The position numbers were made by a program, and so were the translations under genes. The notes below the pieces were generated by a model. That model was not told the DNA's origin. It did no database searches and was given only the letters and a program-made list of their open reading frames with translations. From contig CAJNDT010004868.1 in assembly GCA_905221615.1 (NCBI GenBank), positions 62,001-126,000 on the forward strand: 64,000 nt of DNA, in the 5' to 3' direction. Of this stretch, positions 58,806-62,119 are shown piece after piece. Each line of letters opens with the position of its first letter. Position 1 is the stretch's first letter. This DNA is from Symbiodinium sp. CCMP2592 (Eukaryota; Sar; Dinophyceae; Suessiales; Symbiodiniaceae).

Positions 58806-59033
58806 CTATACATATGTATATGTACGTGTATATTGCGGTTTATGTGATAGAATATTATAGTTTATAGGCTCTTAGGACTGAACAGTTCCTACAGTCGGTC
58901 ACGAGGCCCGGAGCTCGCTGTGTTGCTTTGTCAAAGGTATGCGGTCAAGCTGCTCGCGATCGTCGAGTTTCGGAGGACCGGGTGCTGCTTCTTGCAGCAA
59001 ATTCTGTAGCCTACGCAGTGCAGAATGTCAAAT
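25795..59033 (+). CDS. ABCG-type ABC transporter, 29 recognised exons (partial)
   Basis: ABCG half-transporters have an N-terminal nucleotide-binding domain followed by a six-helix membrane domain and export lipids, sterols or xenobiotics. Here all landmark motifs appear in order on the plus strand: P-loop (25795), Q-loop exon (27310), signature (30378), Walker B (31341), D-loop (31809), H-loop (33613), NPADY (35908), first membrane helix (39889), RE..Y (42035) and the W.QYISF helix (58550). Almost every junction keeps phase; about two thirds of donors are GC. The N-terminal exons before the P-loop and one exon between 46.1 and 58.5 kb were not found, and the C-terminus is unresolved. Substrate unknown. 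The call rests on motif order, so the family is firm while individual boundaries are tentative. Confidence 0.85.
26666..26746 (+). CDS. ABCG exon: strand after P-loop
   Basis: 81 nt, phase 0, GCAG acceptor, CGG|GTGG donor. LTNRVFRIDGELRVNGRSVE then PWRLRPR; matches the G.(I/L).VNG segment of ABCG proteins. Confidence 0.75.
27310..27360 (+). CDS. ABCG exon: Q-loop
   Basis: 51 nt, CAAG|GCC acceptor, GAG|GCC donor (GC). AYVMQKDEFFATETPRE equals the YV.Q.D..f..(L)T..E Q-loop segment. Confidence 0.85.
28175..28231 (+). CDS. ABCG exon: LFSARLRL segment
   Basis: 57 nt, AGAG|GCC acceptor, GAG|GCA donor. AILFSARLRLSANHLAELE, the conserved helix after the Q-loop. Confidence 0.85.
28650..28865 (-). 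CDS. Unknown minus-strand coding fragment inside an ABCG intron
   Basis: 72-codon minus frame reads PIFDGAYEVHQTYCDRICSG, then ASGARNPSYWYAAARKLEKF and YWDIHLSTNTDIPRRCVLEP, ending TRRK-TAG. Trp/Tyr/Cys-rich and non-repetitive, so likely real or recently real coding DNA. No family recognised; could be a nested gene exon, a captured gene piece or a retrocopy. Confidence 0.45.
   Translation of the reverse strand, partial: GTTLPRIPIFDGAYEVHQTYCDRICSGASGARNPSYWYAAARKLEKFYWDIHLSTNTDIPRRCVLEPTRRK
28885..29372. repeat. Degenerate CCCTAAA-type telomere-like intron sequence
   Basis: Dense imperfect copies of AAACCCTAA / CCCCTAAACC on the plus strand. Polarity reverses to TTTAGGG after the exon at 29377-29465. 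Confidence 0.85.
29377..29465 (+). CDS. ABCG exon: LGLS segment
   Basis: 89 nt, TCAG|GAC acceptor, AAATG|GT donor. DKGIHSYISQLLESLGLSGC then CDRPLGLAKW; equals the (I)..LGL..CAD..(I/L)G segment before the signature. Confidence 0.85.
29480..29665. repeat. Degenerate TTTAGGG-type telomere-like intron sequence
   Basis: Imperfect GGGTTTAGG / GGAGTTTAGG copies in the polarity opposite to 28885-29372. Confidence 0.85.
30378..30433 (+). CDS. ABCG exon: ABC signature
   Basis: 56 nt, TGAG|GCGC acceptor, GTGA|GC donor. RIGGASLNGISNGERKRV then S; corresponds to GISGGERKRVS with Asn in place of the second Gly. Confidence 0.85.
30463..30568. mobile_element. MITE, TGGG(G/A)GTTTCCGAAAA family, copy 1
   Basis: 106 bp; ends TGGGGGTTTCCGAAAATAGG and the near reverse complement (AATTTTCGGAAGCTCCCA); flanked by GATA/GATA. 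Located 30 bp after the signature exon. Confidence 0.75.
31037..31061 (+). CDS. ABCG micro-exon (25 nt)
   Basis: GAAG|GT acceptor, CG|GC donor; gives IGVELIT plus half of an Arg codon, exactly the residues between RKRVS and the Walker B exon. Confidence 0.75.
31341..31367 (+). CDS. ABCG micro-exon (27 nt): Walker B
   Basis: CCAG|GCC acceptor, GAGCC|GCC donor. PSIVFLDE plus a split Pro: the hhhhDE Walker B core. Confidence 0.85.
31388..31494. mobile_element. MITE-like repeat, AGGGGCCT family, copy 1
   Basis: Ends AAAGGGGCCTAAATATTG and the reverse-related TTATTAAGGCCCCTATATTG; centre ACTATTTTGGGGC...TATAGTATAA. A related copy sits at 37044-37152. Confidence 0.55.
31809..31842 (+). CDS. ABCG exon: D-loop
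   Basis: 34 nt, CAAG|GACC acceptor, CAG|GCAATC donor. (P)TTGLDSFSAWQ, the (P)TSGLDS D-loop with Thr for Ser. Confidence 0.85.
32715..32748 (+). CDS. ABCG exon
   Basis: 34 nt, GAAG|GTG acceptor, AGTG|GC donor. VMRIVKDLALS(G) fits V(V/M)R.LK.LA..G. Confidence 0.8.
33613..33647 (+). CDS. ABCG exon: H-loop
   Basis: 35 nt, CCAG|GC acceptor, TCG|GTG donor. (G)TVICTIHQPSS, the diagnostic TIHQPS H-loop. Confidence 0.9.
33910..33924 (+). CDS. ABCG micro-exon (15 nt)
   Basis: GCCAG|GAG acceptor, ATG|GTGGAC donor. EIFAM, the residues that follow HQPSS in ABCG proteins (EIFAL). Confidence 0.7.
34596..34688 (+). CDS. ABCG exon: end of nucleotide-binding domain
   Basis: 93 nt, CGCAG acceptor, GGG|GC donor. 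PPFAEVICLCHQRAIFQGPA then VDLAKWLEELG, matching FD...LL..GR..(Y/F).GP and the EELG helix. Confidence 0.85.
34731..34768. repeat. Interstitial (TTTAGGG)n, about 5 units
   Basis: Perfect plant-type telomere heptamers within an intron, 45 bp after an exon. Confidence 0.9.
34905..35059. mobile_element. MITE, TTTCCGAAAA family, copy 2 (internally duplicated)
   Basis: Starts TGGGAGTTTCCGAAAATTAG after AATT and ends TTTTCGGCAACCCCC; GGGTACCT.ATTGGGGGTCCT occurs twice inside. Confidence 0.6.
35165..35257. mobile_element. MITE, TTTCCGAAAA family, copy 3
   Basis: 93 bp; TGGGAGTTTCCGAAAACTAG to TTTCGGAATCCCCC, flanked by AATT/AATT. Confidence 0.65.
35908..35937 (+). CDS. ABCG micro-exon (30 nt): NPADY
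   Basis: GACAG|GTG acceptor, TAT|GCC donor. VPRDYNPADY, the hallmark NPADF/Y motif of ABCG transporters. Confidence 0.85.
35988..36180. repeat. (AGT)n then (GGA)n microsatellite
   Basis: About 120 bp of AGT/AGC triplets followed by 22 or so GGA units and a GTAC tract. Open frames through it (poly-Ser, poly-Gly, poly-Val) are artefacts. Confidence 0.95.
36424..36509 (+). CDS. ABCG exon after NPADY
   Basis: 86 nt, CTCAG|GTC acceptor, AAAAG|GTGCAG donor. VMFLMETLPRRDVELLCDKS, then KMSDLAAK; the start matches (D)Y/FVM.L in ABCG. Confidence 0.75.
37044..37152. mobile_element. MITE-like repeat, AGGGGCCT family, copy 2
   Basis: ATAGGGGCCTAAAAAATTAC ... TAATTTTCAAGGCGCCTATG with AATACTATTTTCAGGGGTCC and TAATAGTATAA inside. 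Partial right ends (ATTATCAGGGCCCCTATAT and similar) recur near 39795, 41690 and 44300. Confidence 0.55.
37168..37207 (+). CDS. ABCG exon, linker
   Basis: 40 nt, TCGAG acceptor, AAG|GC donor; phase joins both neighbours. (S)RQVGTAASALVPK, linker between the two domains. Confidence 0.5.
38022..38102 (+). CDS. ABCG exon, linker
   Basis: 81 nt, CAAG|GTC acceptor, AGG|GCC donor, phase 0. VQTKRQCTSLAGSLQPSHLC then GAASLHR. Confidence 0.5.
38581..38674. mobile_element. MITE, TTTCCGAAAA family, copy 4
   Basis: TGGGAGTTTCCGAAAATTAG, then GGGTACCCTATTTGGGAGTC and GGATCCTACTATTTCGGGTA, ending GCCCTCGTTTTCGG; right terminus eroded. Confidence 0.6.
38819..38856 (+). CDS. ABCG exon: start of membrane domain
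   Basis: 38 nt, GTCAG|GTG acceptor, CAG|GC donor. VWCLTQREWRNL plus part of Arg; equals the L..R.(W)RN segment preceding membrane helix 1. Confidence 0.75.
39063..39083 (+). CDS. ABCG micro-exon (21 nt)
   Basis: CGAG|GC acceptor, CAA|GC donor. (R)RDSASL(K), the RD... segment immediately before helix 1; both split codons agree with neighbours. Confidence 0.65.
39889..39934 (+). CDS. ABCG exon: membrane helix 1
   Basis: 46 nt, TTGAG|GC acceptor, CTG|GCC donor. LRFVLTAFLSILFSL, strongly hydrophobic, placed and phased as helix 1. Confidence 0.7.
40455..40625. repeat. Inverted and tandem repeat (TTGAACCCCGAA.CAAGAACCC)
   Basis: GGGTTCTTGTTAAGGAATTT ... AAATTGAACCCCGAAACAAG-AACCC forms an inverted repeat. 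The right arm is then duplicated in tandem (~41 bp: GTTGAACCCCGAAGCAAGAA). Possibly a decayed MITE. Confidence 0.55.
40751..40777 (+). CDS. ABCG micro-exon (27 nt), tentative
   Basis: CCCAG|GTC acceptor, CCG|GT donor, phase 0. VFANVGEHP; position suits the loop after helix 1. The open frame extends both ways, so limits are uncertain. Confidence 0.45.
41390..41439 (+). CDS. ABCG exon, helix 2 region
   Basis: 50 nt, TACAG|GTG acceptor, GG|GC donor. VALAHPRLQRVRCAFS(G); resembles the (Q)(N/S)R.G.LFF segment; phase fits both sides. Confidence 0.55.
41898..41988. mobile_element. MITE with TA duplication, CCTATAG(T) family, copy 1
   Basis: 91 bp, ~30-bp near-perfect arms: CCTATAGTCTCCATTGTAGT and its reverse complement; TA at both flanks. 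Confidence 0.85.
42035..42127 (+). CDS. ABCG exon: RE..Y connector
   Basis: 93 nt, CGAG|GC acceptor, ACG|GC donor. (G)RVCMRAFCPDVPLLQQQLQ, then REVEYHYKAHS: the (V)..RE......Y connector helix before membrane helix 3. Confidence 0.75.
42400..42778. repeat. (TATG)n tetranucleotide microsatellite
   Basis: Nearly continuous ATGT/GCATGCATG tract; frames through it are Met/Tyr/Val/Cys artefacts on one strand and His/Thr/Ile on the other. Confidence 0.95.
44021..44063 (+). CDS. ABCG exon: helix 3
   Basis: 43 nt, GCAG|G acceptor, GAG|GC donor. (R)YGTLAYFLSKMFVE, the Y..(A)Y(F/Y)L(A/S)K...E segment of ABCG proteins. Confidence 0.85.
44352..44417 (+). CDS. ABCG exon: helix 3 continuation
   Basis: 66 nt, ACACAG|GTG acceptor, GGG|GTGAGA donor, phase 0. 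VPLGAVQALLALGISHRCMR then RG; continues (V)E(L)P...Q.L.... Confidence 0.6.
44816..44887 (+). CDS. ABCG exon: hydrophobic helix 4, tentative
   Basis: 72 nt, TTCAG|ATG, donor ATA|GT. MLLLLLLVFAFTIFLLLQTA then CLLI. Hydrophobic and in phase, but partly CTG-repeat. Confidence 0.5.
45755..46008. repeat. (CTA)n and (CCCCTA)n microsatellite
   Basis: CTA triplets grading into CCTACC/CCTAGCC hexamers; low-complexity Leu/Val/Gly frames are artefacts. Ends directly before the exon at 46016. Confidence 0.95.
46016..46084 (+). CDS. ABCG exon: helix 5
   Basis: ACAG|GTC acceptor, phase 0: VCLLNACAVSFSLLIGCPEL then SEP. Hydrophobic; resembles (A).(S)...LI(G) before the long loop. A GC donor after CCT is in phase; shorter ends are possible. 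Confidence 0.65.
46285..46324. repeat. Interstitial (TTTAGGG)n, about 5-6 units
   Basis: Perfect heptamer run within the ABCG intron. Confidence 0.9.
46330..46530 (+). other. Open segment, doubtful exon
   Basis: The plus frame reads VPPIGTKKKDARRKSSAKAS, then FVTYAELLHTHPNEATQSSR. It is protein-like but does not match the expected ABCG residues here, and no clear splice pair was found. Confidence 0.25.
46535..46730 (+). repeat. Dispersed ~200-bp repeat (SINE-like?), copy 1
   Basis: Begins TACTGACAGTACTGTCTAGA, contains the hairpin GGCTGTAATTGTAGCTTTAC, then TTTTGTTTCATTCCCGTGCA and CTCCTGTACGTGAGAAAGCA. Its hairpin part is duplicated at 46728-46785. Copies 2 and 3 lie beyond the Helitron. 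Confidence 0.7.
46783..48555. repeat. 85-bp satellite array, about 18 units
   Basis: Unit: GCTGCTGTCGCTAAACCCTA, AATTCCCTATGGTGTCAACA, CCGTTGCTTGCTTGTTTTAA, GTAAAGCAAGTAAAAGATTG, AAGTT. Each unit carries a telomere-like CTAAACCCTAAA and a CTTGCTT...AAGCAAG hairpin. Interrupted by unrelated sequence at about 46940-47040 and 47411-47520. Confidence 0.95.
47411..47520 (-). pseudogene. Captured SF1 helicase fragment inside the satellite
   Basis: The minus strand reads RKAMLITAAPGSDKTTLLEW, a Walker A-like LITA(A/G)PGSGKTT with Asp for Gly. In a shifted frame it continues NNNILVLAFNRAVK, typical of motif Ia of UvrD/Rep-type helicases. Only ~110 bp, with a frame change, flanked on both sides by TTAA. 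A broken gene piece, not a gene. Confidence 0.6.
48556..48955. other. Spacer with short related blocks
   Basis: Three loosely similar blocks (TTGCTGTCGTCAAACGGCAA, TTGCTATCGTAAAGCGATGG, TTGCTGTCGTCAAGCGATGA, each with CGTGACC..AGCCTCA-like text nearby). No coding evidence. Confidence 0.5.
48959..50450. mobile_element. Foldback element with ~283-bp inverted arms
   Basis: 1492 bp. Left arm 48959-49241 and right arm 50168-50450 are nearly perfect inverted repeats (GTTGTAGGAGACCGAGACCC ... CCACTGAGTCCTTGTT). They end in TG(CG)n / (CG)nCA and are flanked by CAG/CAG. The AT-rich interior has no ORF, but has a ~105-bp direct repeat (AAATTCCACACTTTTCATTT at about 49921 and 50094). A non-autonomous element sitting immediately before the Helitron-like ORFs. 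Confidence 0.85.
50411..51838 (+). CDS. Helitron-associated upstream ORF with ASCH-like domain
   Basis: An open frame of up to 475 codons without an in-frame ATG near its start; the nearest ATG, at 50469 (MAFSQSVKRRR), is in another frame. The true start is therefore unclear, and the frame opens within the foldback arm. Residues ~153-260 (counted from 50411) read RILVLLEPYLRLILCGIKTL then EVRS, and later CVMELKDVERC and GAIGIVIY. This fits the ASCH/PUA-like fold (L..(K/E)PY...IL.G.KT.E.R). A Lys-rich linker and a CRFRR...GLCMFC zinc-like pair follow. ASCH domains are proposed to bind RNA or modified nucleobases. Its end overlaps the Rep/helicase ORF by ~270 bp. Confidence 0.6.
   Translation: MGRGSRSPTTRARTAVFYRHGFLAVGEAATPATEQPPHGQIAVDSEVHESELPLRPSALKTSSIYKRQQQEQQAWASWLEHREAEETGKFSDESEVSQPPDDDLEDLWSDFDAVAPRTESVEQEEAAAELWQAFEKSKQSPQNVTEDAPVNGDRILVLLEPYLRLILCGIKTLEVRSCAYKPRRVWLGSRGLIFGRAYISNARKVESDEEWQGLVSQHQWHCERRPYKNTCVMELKDVERCSKPWRYKTRTGAIGIVIYRTVDSDSCGHDEDTQSQQITHQAIPEDAGVEDIKKTRPCKTSRSKRQQTSEAPSATKKPKTKPAAEAGVQSGGFAPARTEKSCTGMDGRPCRFRRDGSGKTAQASRYSRNGLCMFCDAAAMKQLQLHAPHAIQRALNTLRQKNVNLHQEALGRWQENLEEDASVSWAAALRRRVSQQHCTPEEVRHGERERGKQRQVLVCQVRGDAGQVLEGLERK
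51567..55007 (+). CDS. Helitron-like Rep/PIF1-type helicase
   Basis: Up to 1146 codons; the homologous part probably starts near 51740. Helitron-like domain and HUH replication initiator: PTLFITIAPYEW (residue ~235), HIHILVWL (~341, the HxH metal site), RYVAGYIFKF (~445, candidate catalytic Tyr residues). SF1B helicase: GPAGTGKS (~748), LIIVEEVG (~820, Walker B variant), VGDFLQLPAV (~853), LHKAQGST (~1072), YVALSRVR (~1097). Uninterrupted and with every motif recognisable, it could be active. Rolling-circle transposition is the known role of the family. Confidence 0.9.
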   Translation: MLRTRYKELSTHSGRRTSTSTKRRSGGGKRISKRTPACHGPRRCDVVSPSSTARRRKFVTASESEVNNDKSSYAKFAEMQGKFLKALKENDELSPRLPLAFMESCGIECAVWPNLFWDTSMCATFVRLQDRRRLDKAQKRDDTEENEQEDQVNEGGRRHSFKAAFFAKLLSRVIGYGTAYELVQFIYDLWMYTGIGGAGNAVKADIRTVLAGKPFSPEYWKTKHAALQDLQAQLGTPTLFITIAPYEWTAPYHRWMVDELNKTARSRTNLPAAESLHLAHVLTEAVHGLLTGSYGKECRKNCLLPGGDRIVFFARLEFQDGKRQTPQQQERMQFYHGRGTVHIHILVWLLDATTKSLLPHIIAADLPPMGTPLGSLVRDSQLDRKLSEWPLRDEPSSWDEASNMLRLHHPADAFAAHCRAYMPDLLGSLKCHMDVQAGDGRAQVLRYVAGYIFKFSKAWPSQPSDFDCAVIAARILAEYQPLEMEMVLQLAAHMLPQSFQTGNIRRIVVPVPWKTPKLPREVELYTQCDWRSPEMSLVEFLRKSDRHGNIHSSIKERHVQTSSGQSLEEFANTCLPDGAVMVAAIKYSRKNPDFHKQWLLLHVPFRHVDDLWRPEVESVPDNLQGLALCLLQRPRLWRSMPAIRREMELEAQRDNFIEDVLEATKACTELIDDYLACRRHMSDPEPEPASTDNPEIQDLSAGQMMALNEISANVRRAVAARSQDDEDEVQSWQHSAQRAMQSNLLACLGPAGTGKSIAVKMAMRQALQAGAVVGVACPTGLLATAYRCEFSDAVVDTVHSFFGLHLQEEATLAMLSDFDLIIVEEVGQIAREHFERILRLSEAVGNRPCIVFVGDFLQLPAVDGTSAEQSQQWGRVQEFTFTTQLRSACPRLSAALQLLRGAQPTERQLQAILRGHGIGSPNNTGPMASDVAEVMHRRPDVTFVTYTRRAAAELNLLAVKAQFQHHEMVCLPLDPENNPDNLRGKELVAHEASFTNVCIGMRLALTRNLDKDNDHVNGMVCTVEGIKDHGLEVRTRTGRLLVISRVTEDKILVDGTVVRCRFLPVRLGYAITLHKAQGSTIGYMALWLDTMRIPGAGYVALSRVRTDASWCFFGHLTVEHFLPPRRKAGLVHAKHSEHNPCQEYQL
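55008..55580. other. Helitron downstream flank, no gene seen
   Basis: No convincing coding frame. The element's 3' end (a hairpin followed by CTRR) could not be fixed by eye. Confidence 0.4.
55583..55744 (+). repeat. Dispersed ~200-bp repeat, copy 2
   Basis: Diverged copy: TACTACTGTCTAGAAAACAT, TTGTAATTGCAGCTTTACAA, TCATTCTCGTACAGGTGTCT, GTGAGAAGGCCTAAGCTGAG. Confidence 0.65.
55780..56515. repeat. Dimeric tandem repeat (TTTTGCTGCAGAAT)
   Basis: TTTTGCTGCAGAAT recurs seven times. Long (~97-155 bp, with CTTGGGCACACACGAGCACT) and short (~85 bp, with GGCCGCTTTGGGCACCCAGA) subunits largely alternate to give a ~205-bp higher-order unit. The minus strand stays open through much of it (CSKTAPIL, CPKRPKP motifs), but this follows from repetition. 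Confidence 0.85.
56570..56765 (+). repeat. Dispersed ~200-bp repeat, copy 3
   Basis: TACTGACAGTACTGTCTACA to CTGAGCATTCAGG; near-identical to copy 1 over its second half (TTTTGTTTCATTCCCGTACA). An interstitial TTTAGGG run (56778-56806) follows. Confidence 0.7.
56778..56806. repeat. Interstitial (TTTAGGG)n, 4 units
   Basis: Four perfect heptamers, directly after the dispersed repeat. Confidence 0.9.
56810..58549. other. Intron sequence, no gene seen
   Basis: Degenerate TTTAGGG text, (TA)n palindromic microsatellite 57600-57720 with a duplicated ATCCGATCGCCCC, and a small inverted repeat near 57840-57900. An expected ABCG exon between helices 5 and 6 may hide here but was not found. Confidence 0.45.
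58550..58613 (+). CDS. ABCG exon: loop and helix 6
   Basis: 64 nt, CCAG|GT acceptor, CT|GC donor. (G)TFIPVQAIPHFLRWMQYISF plus part of Leu. This is the G.FI....IP..LRW.QY(I/L)SF signature of ABCG C-termini, so the gene spans the Helitron-bearing intron. Confidence 0.85.
58998..59033 (+). CDS. ABCG exon, C-terminal, tentative
   Basis: 36 nt, TTGCAG acceptor, AT|GT donor, phase-matched to the previous exon: (L)KFCSLRSAECQ(M), consistent with SFLKY...(A)...E. Confidence 0.45.
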
Positions 59034-59224
59034 GTGAAGTCTAGGTCGTGTAGTAGATGATGAAGTAGGCACCGTGTGTCACGAATGTACAATCTGGACT
59101 TCGTCCCACAGAGCAGCAAAAGGCCCTGCGCTGTCTAGCCCAGTGCACAATACACTGTAGTGCAGAAAGCGTGATCTGGCAGCTTCTCTTGAGAAGACAG
59201 TGCGGCCAAGCAGACAAAGCTATG

Positions 59225-59380
59225 GGAGGTACTAAACCCGGGACTTCTGGAGCCGCGGAGCCCGAAACCCTCCATTGCACGTACTGCGGCCTCCGGCTCA
59301 GGACCGACCCGATGTTGCGGAGGCTCATCTTCCGGACGATGGAGGCTTTCCTTCTCTCCATTTCTCCTGATGTTTTATGA
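59225..59380 (+). CDS. Possible exon, CxYCG-containing
   Basis: The plus frame reads TLHCTYCGLRLRTDPMLRRL, then IFRTMEAFLLSISPDVL and a stop at 59378. The minus strand is also open here (LRNIGSVLSRRPQYVQW). I cannot decide which strand is coding; the plus frame is in the right place for a transporter C-terminus. Confidence 0.35.
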   Translation, partial: GGTKPGTSGAAEPETLHCTYCGLRLRTDPMLRRLIFRTMEAFLLSISPDVL

Positions 59381-60098
59381 GTCTTTGTGTTCAAGAGGTC
59401 TTTTGAGTGCAGTTGTTCATTCATGGCGGTTAGGGTTGGGCTTTAAGGTCTTACGCCTTTGATGCCATTGGAGCTTTAGGGGTTTGAGGCTTCAGGGCTT
59501 GACGGAAGGGTTCGAGGGGCTTGAGCTGGCAGCAGAAGCTTCGAGCCCGATTCTCTGATGGTTTGAAATCTGAAACCCTAAACCCCTAAACCCCTACGAA
59601 GCCCGAATCCCCGAAACCGTAAACAGCAAGACACCTACGATTACCCTGCAGAAGTTTTTGCAAGCCGTTATATTATCAAGCCCTTGCAAGACCCTGCTAA
59701 ACCAGAAAAGCACAGGAAAAGGCACTCAGTCTGCAGAAGCCCAACCCAAGATTCCAACCCTCGCATCCAACTGCCAGTACCCTACTAGGACCCCAGAAAC
59801 CCCAAACCCAACTCCCAGAACCCCAGACTCCAGAATTTCAGAACCGAAACCCAAAAACAGGAAACCCGAAACCGGAAGGCCAGGAACCCCAGGCCGTAAA
59901 GCCGACACACTAAACCCCAAACCCTGAACCCTCGCCCTAAACGGAAACCCCGAAGACCAGAACCTCGGAAGCTCCGTGTCAGGTGGACCCAGAGTTGACC
60001 GAGGTTTACATCGGAACGTTGATTCTCATGACACGGCCTCGGAATCGGTGGTCTTAGCGGTAGTCTGCGGATTCACGCTTGACTATTCCGAAAAGTTA

Positions 60099-60145
<47 letters not shown>

Positions 60146-60199
60146 ATGTGTGTGCGTGTATGCGTTATGTTACAGGTTTGCTTTTCCGATTTTGCTTAT

Positions 60200-60288
60200 A
60201 CTAAGCAGATGTATGTTCCCTGCAAAGCTGTACACGAGCCGAAGCAACGATGGCTCGGAGTACTTCCGTGCTTTCCAATCCCTTAAGG
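60200..60288 (+). CDS. Possible exon
   Basis: AAGCAG acceptor, AAG|GTGCGT donor. One frame reads SRSNDGSEYFRAFQSLK. No family recognised. Confidence 0.35.
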
Positions 60289-60289
60289 T

Positions 60290-62046
60290 GCGTTGTATTT
60301 GCCCTGGTTGCCATCAAGCTCCTCAGTGGCAAAGCTCACAGCGTCTACTGAGATCCGGGACTTCGAAGCGCTCGGCTTGCAATCCTCAACCTGAAACCCC
60401 TAAACCCCTTACCTTAACCCTTAAGCCCTAAACCGTTCAATCATCCTAAACTAGCATCCTAAACCATCCTAAACCCCTAAACCCTAAACCATCCTAAACC
60501 TAAACCCCTGAAGCCCTAAAGCCTCAGCCCTTGAGCTCCCGGAGACCTGCGGGCCTTGGGAATCCTAGGAGGGTCCGGAATCTCCTAGGCAGAGTCCTTG
60601 GGTCTCTTTGGGGTCTCAGAAACCCTCAATTTTGAGCTTCCCCAATCTATTAGGACCCTTAGGGTAGGGGAAGTACCGGCTTTCAGAATCCCCCCGGCAA
60701 GGATTCGATTCTTGAGCCTGGTTCTTGGAAGCTTCCAGGTCATGACCCCGGCCTGAACGTTAGGGTTTAGGGTTAGGGACCTTCAAGGTCAAGATGCTAC
60801 CTGGCCGTACCTGGAGCCACGTAGGCGGATAAATTCTCTATTCGGGTTGATCGTAAGAACCTACAAAAAGAGTATAGTCTAAGGAACATAATAGTAGTAG
60901 TAGAACGAGCCCTGAGCCCCAAACCCTGCACCCTAAACCCTAAACGCTATAACCCCAAACTTCAAAAACCTAAACCCTCCAACTCTGCTTAAATGCGAGG
61001 CCCGCCAAGCTTTGCACCACTAGCCTTGAAAGAGCCTCCACACAGGGTTTCTTGTGCCGGTGTGTTGTCTCTTCGGCTCGCTCGAGGAAAAAGCCGCACG
61101 AAGTTCTGCCTGTAACCATGGTTATTGAGGTTTTTGTCTAAAGGTTTTAAACCAACAGTCAAGGATTCTGAAGTTTCTGTTTGGATTGGGGTTCGACTGT
61201 TGGTTTGAAGGCAGCGCTGTTCGAAGGAATCAGCATTTAAAGTGTTTAAGTTACGGGTGCTCCAGTCTTCTGGGAGGTGGAGCTCTGGCTGTAGGAAATC
61301 GAGTCCCTACACCCTACCCACAGGCCCCGTAGTAGTTCCTTTCTGGAATTTCCTTCTAGAATGCTATATAAGAATCCCCAAAAAGGAGCTACTATGTGGC
61401 TTTAGGGCAAACCAATAAAAAGCCGGGTTCTGTCTGCAAGAGATTTCGACGCTCCCGACCCTGATGTTGCCCATGCGTCAGACTCTTTCGGCTCCAAGGG
61501 TGTTTGCAGAGGGAAAGGCATGGAACCACGGTATTGCGGGTTGTTGGGTTTGGTCCGAGGGAGAACGCGAAGCTATGAGCAGGGGTTTCGAAGATCTTCT
61601 TTGGATCCCCCTAACAACGATCTCCTTGCTACAACTCAAGGAGACTTCCTCAGTCAAGGGGTTTCCACAGGTCTGTCGCAAAGAAAGGCAGGGATTGGGC
61701 CAGAGACGTGGACTCTGCCGGTGGGCGTGCACAGAGCCCGAAGCTCAGTTCATTGGAGGGGAGTTGCCCATGCCCAACGGAAAAAGTCTCCGTGAGCTCC
61801 GCAAGATCTTGTGCCTTTGTCGGCCTTTGTCCACCAAAAGAGAAGAATAGCAATTGGTTGCCTTACACGCCGACAACAATGCAAGGGTTAGTCGTCCTTA
61901 TCATCACCATTATCTTCATCATCATCATCATCATCATGCCCTTAGCTATCTTCAACACTGGAACCGGTATGGCCTATGCCAAGGATGCTTGCTCATTTGG
62001 TGGTCGTGACATGCTTTATTTACTCTTCTCCAAGAGCATAACCAGG
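60290..62046. other. Telomere-like intron or intergenic sequence
   Basis: CCCTAAACC/TTTAGGG text at 60390-60520 and 60900-60970, an inverted repeat at 61325-61415 (CGTAGTAGTTCCTTTCTGG versus AAAAAGGAGCTACTATG), and a TCA microsatellite at 61905-61935. Open frames at 61464-61850 exist on both strands without splice support. Confidence 0.4.
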
Positions 62047-62119
62047 CTGCCGCCGGACGCATGCGCGTCTCCCTTGCGACACCGGTCAAGGCAGTGGCGC
62101 CGCGAGCTTACACAAAGGT
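62047..62119 (+). CDS. Probable exon, hypothetical
   Basis: ACCAG|GCTGCC acceptor, AAAG|GTTGCC donor. AAAGRMRVSLATPVKAVAPR then AYTK. Typical small-exon structure; gene unknown. Confidence 0.5.

Noticed and set aside
61464-61850. 128-codon plus-strand frame and overlapping minus frames
   Set aside because: Open on both strands, no splice sites or motif support, and no similarity recognised.
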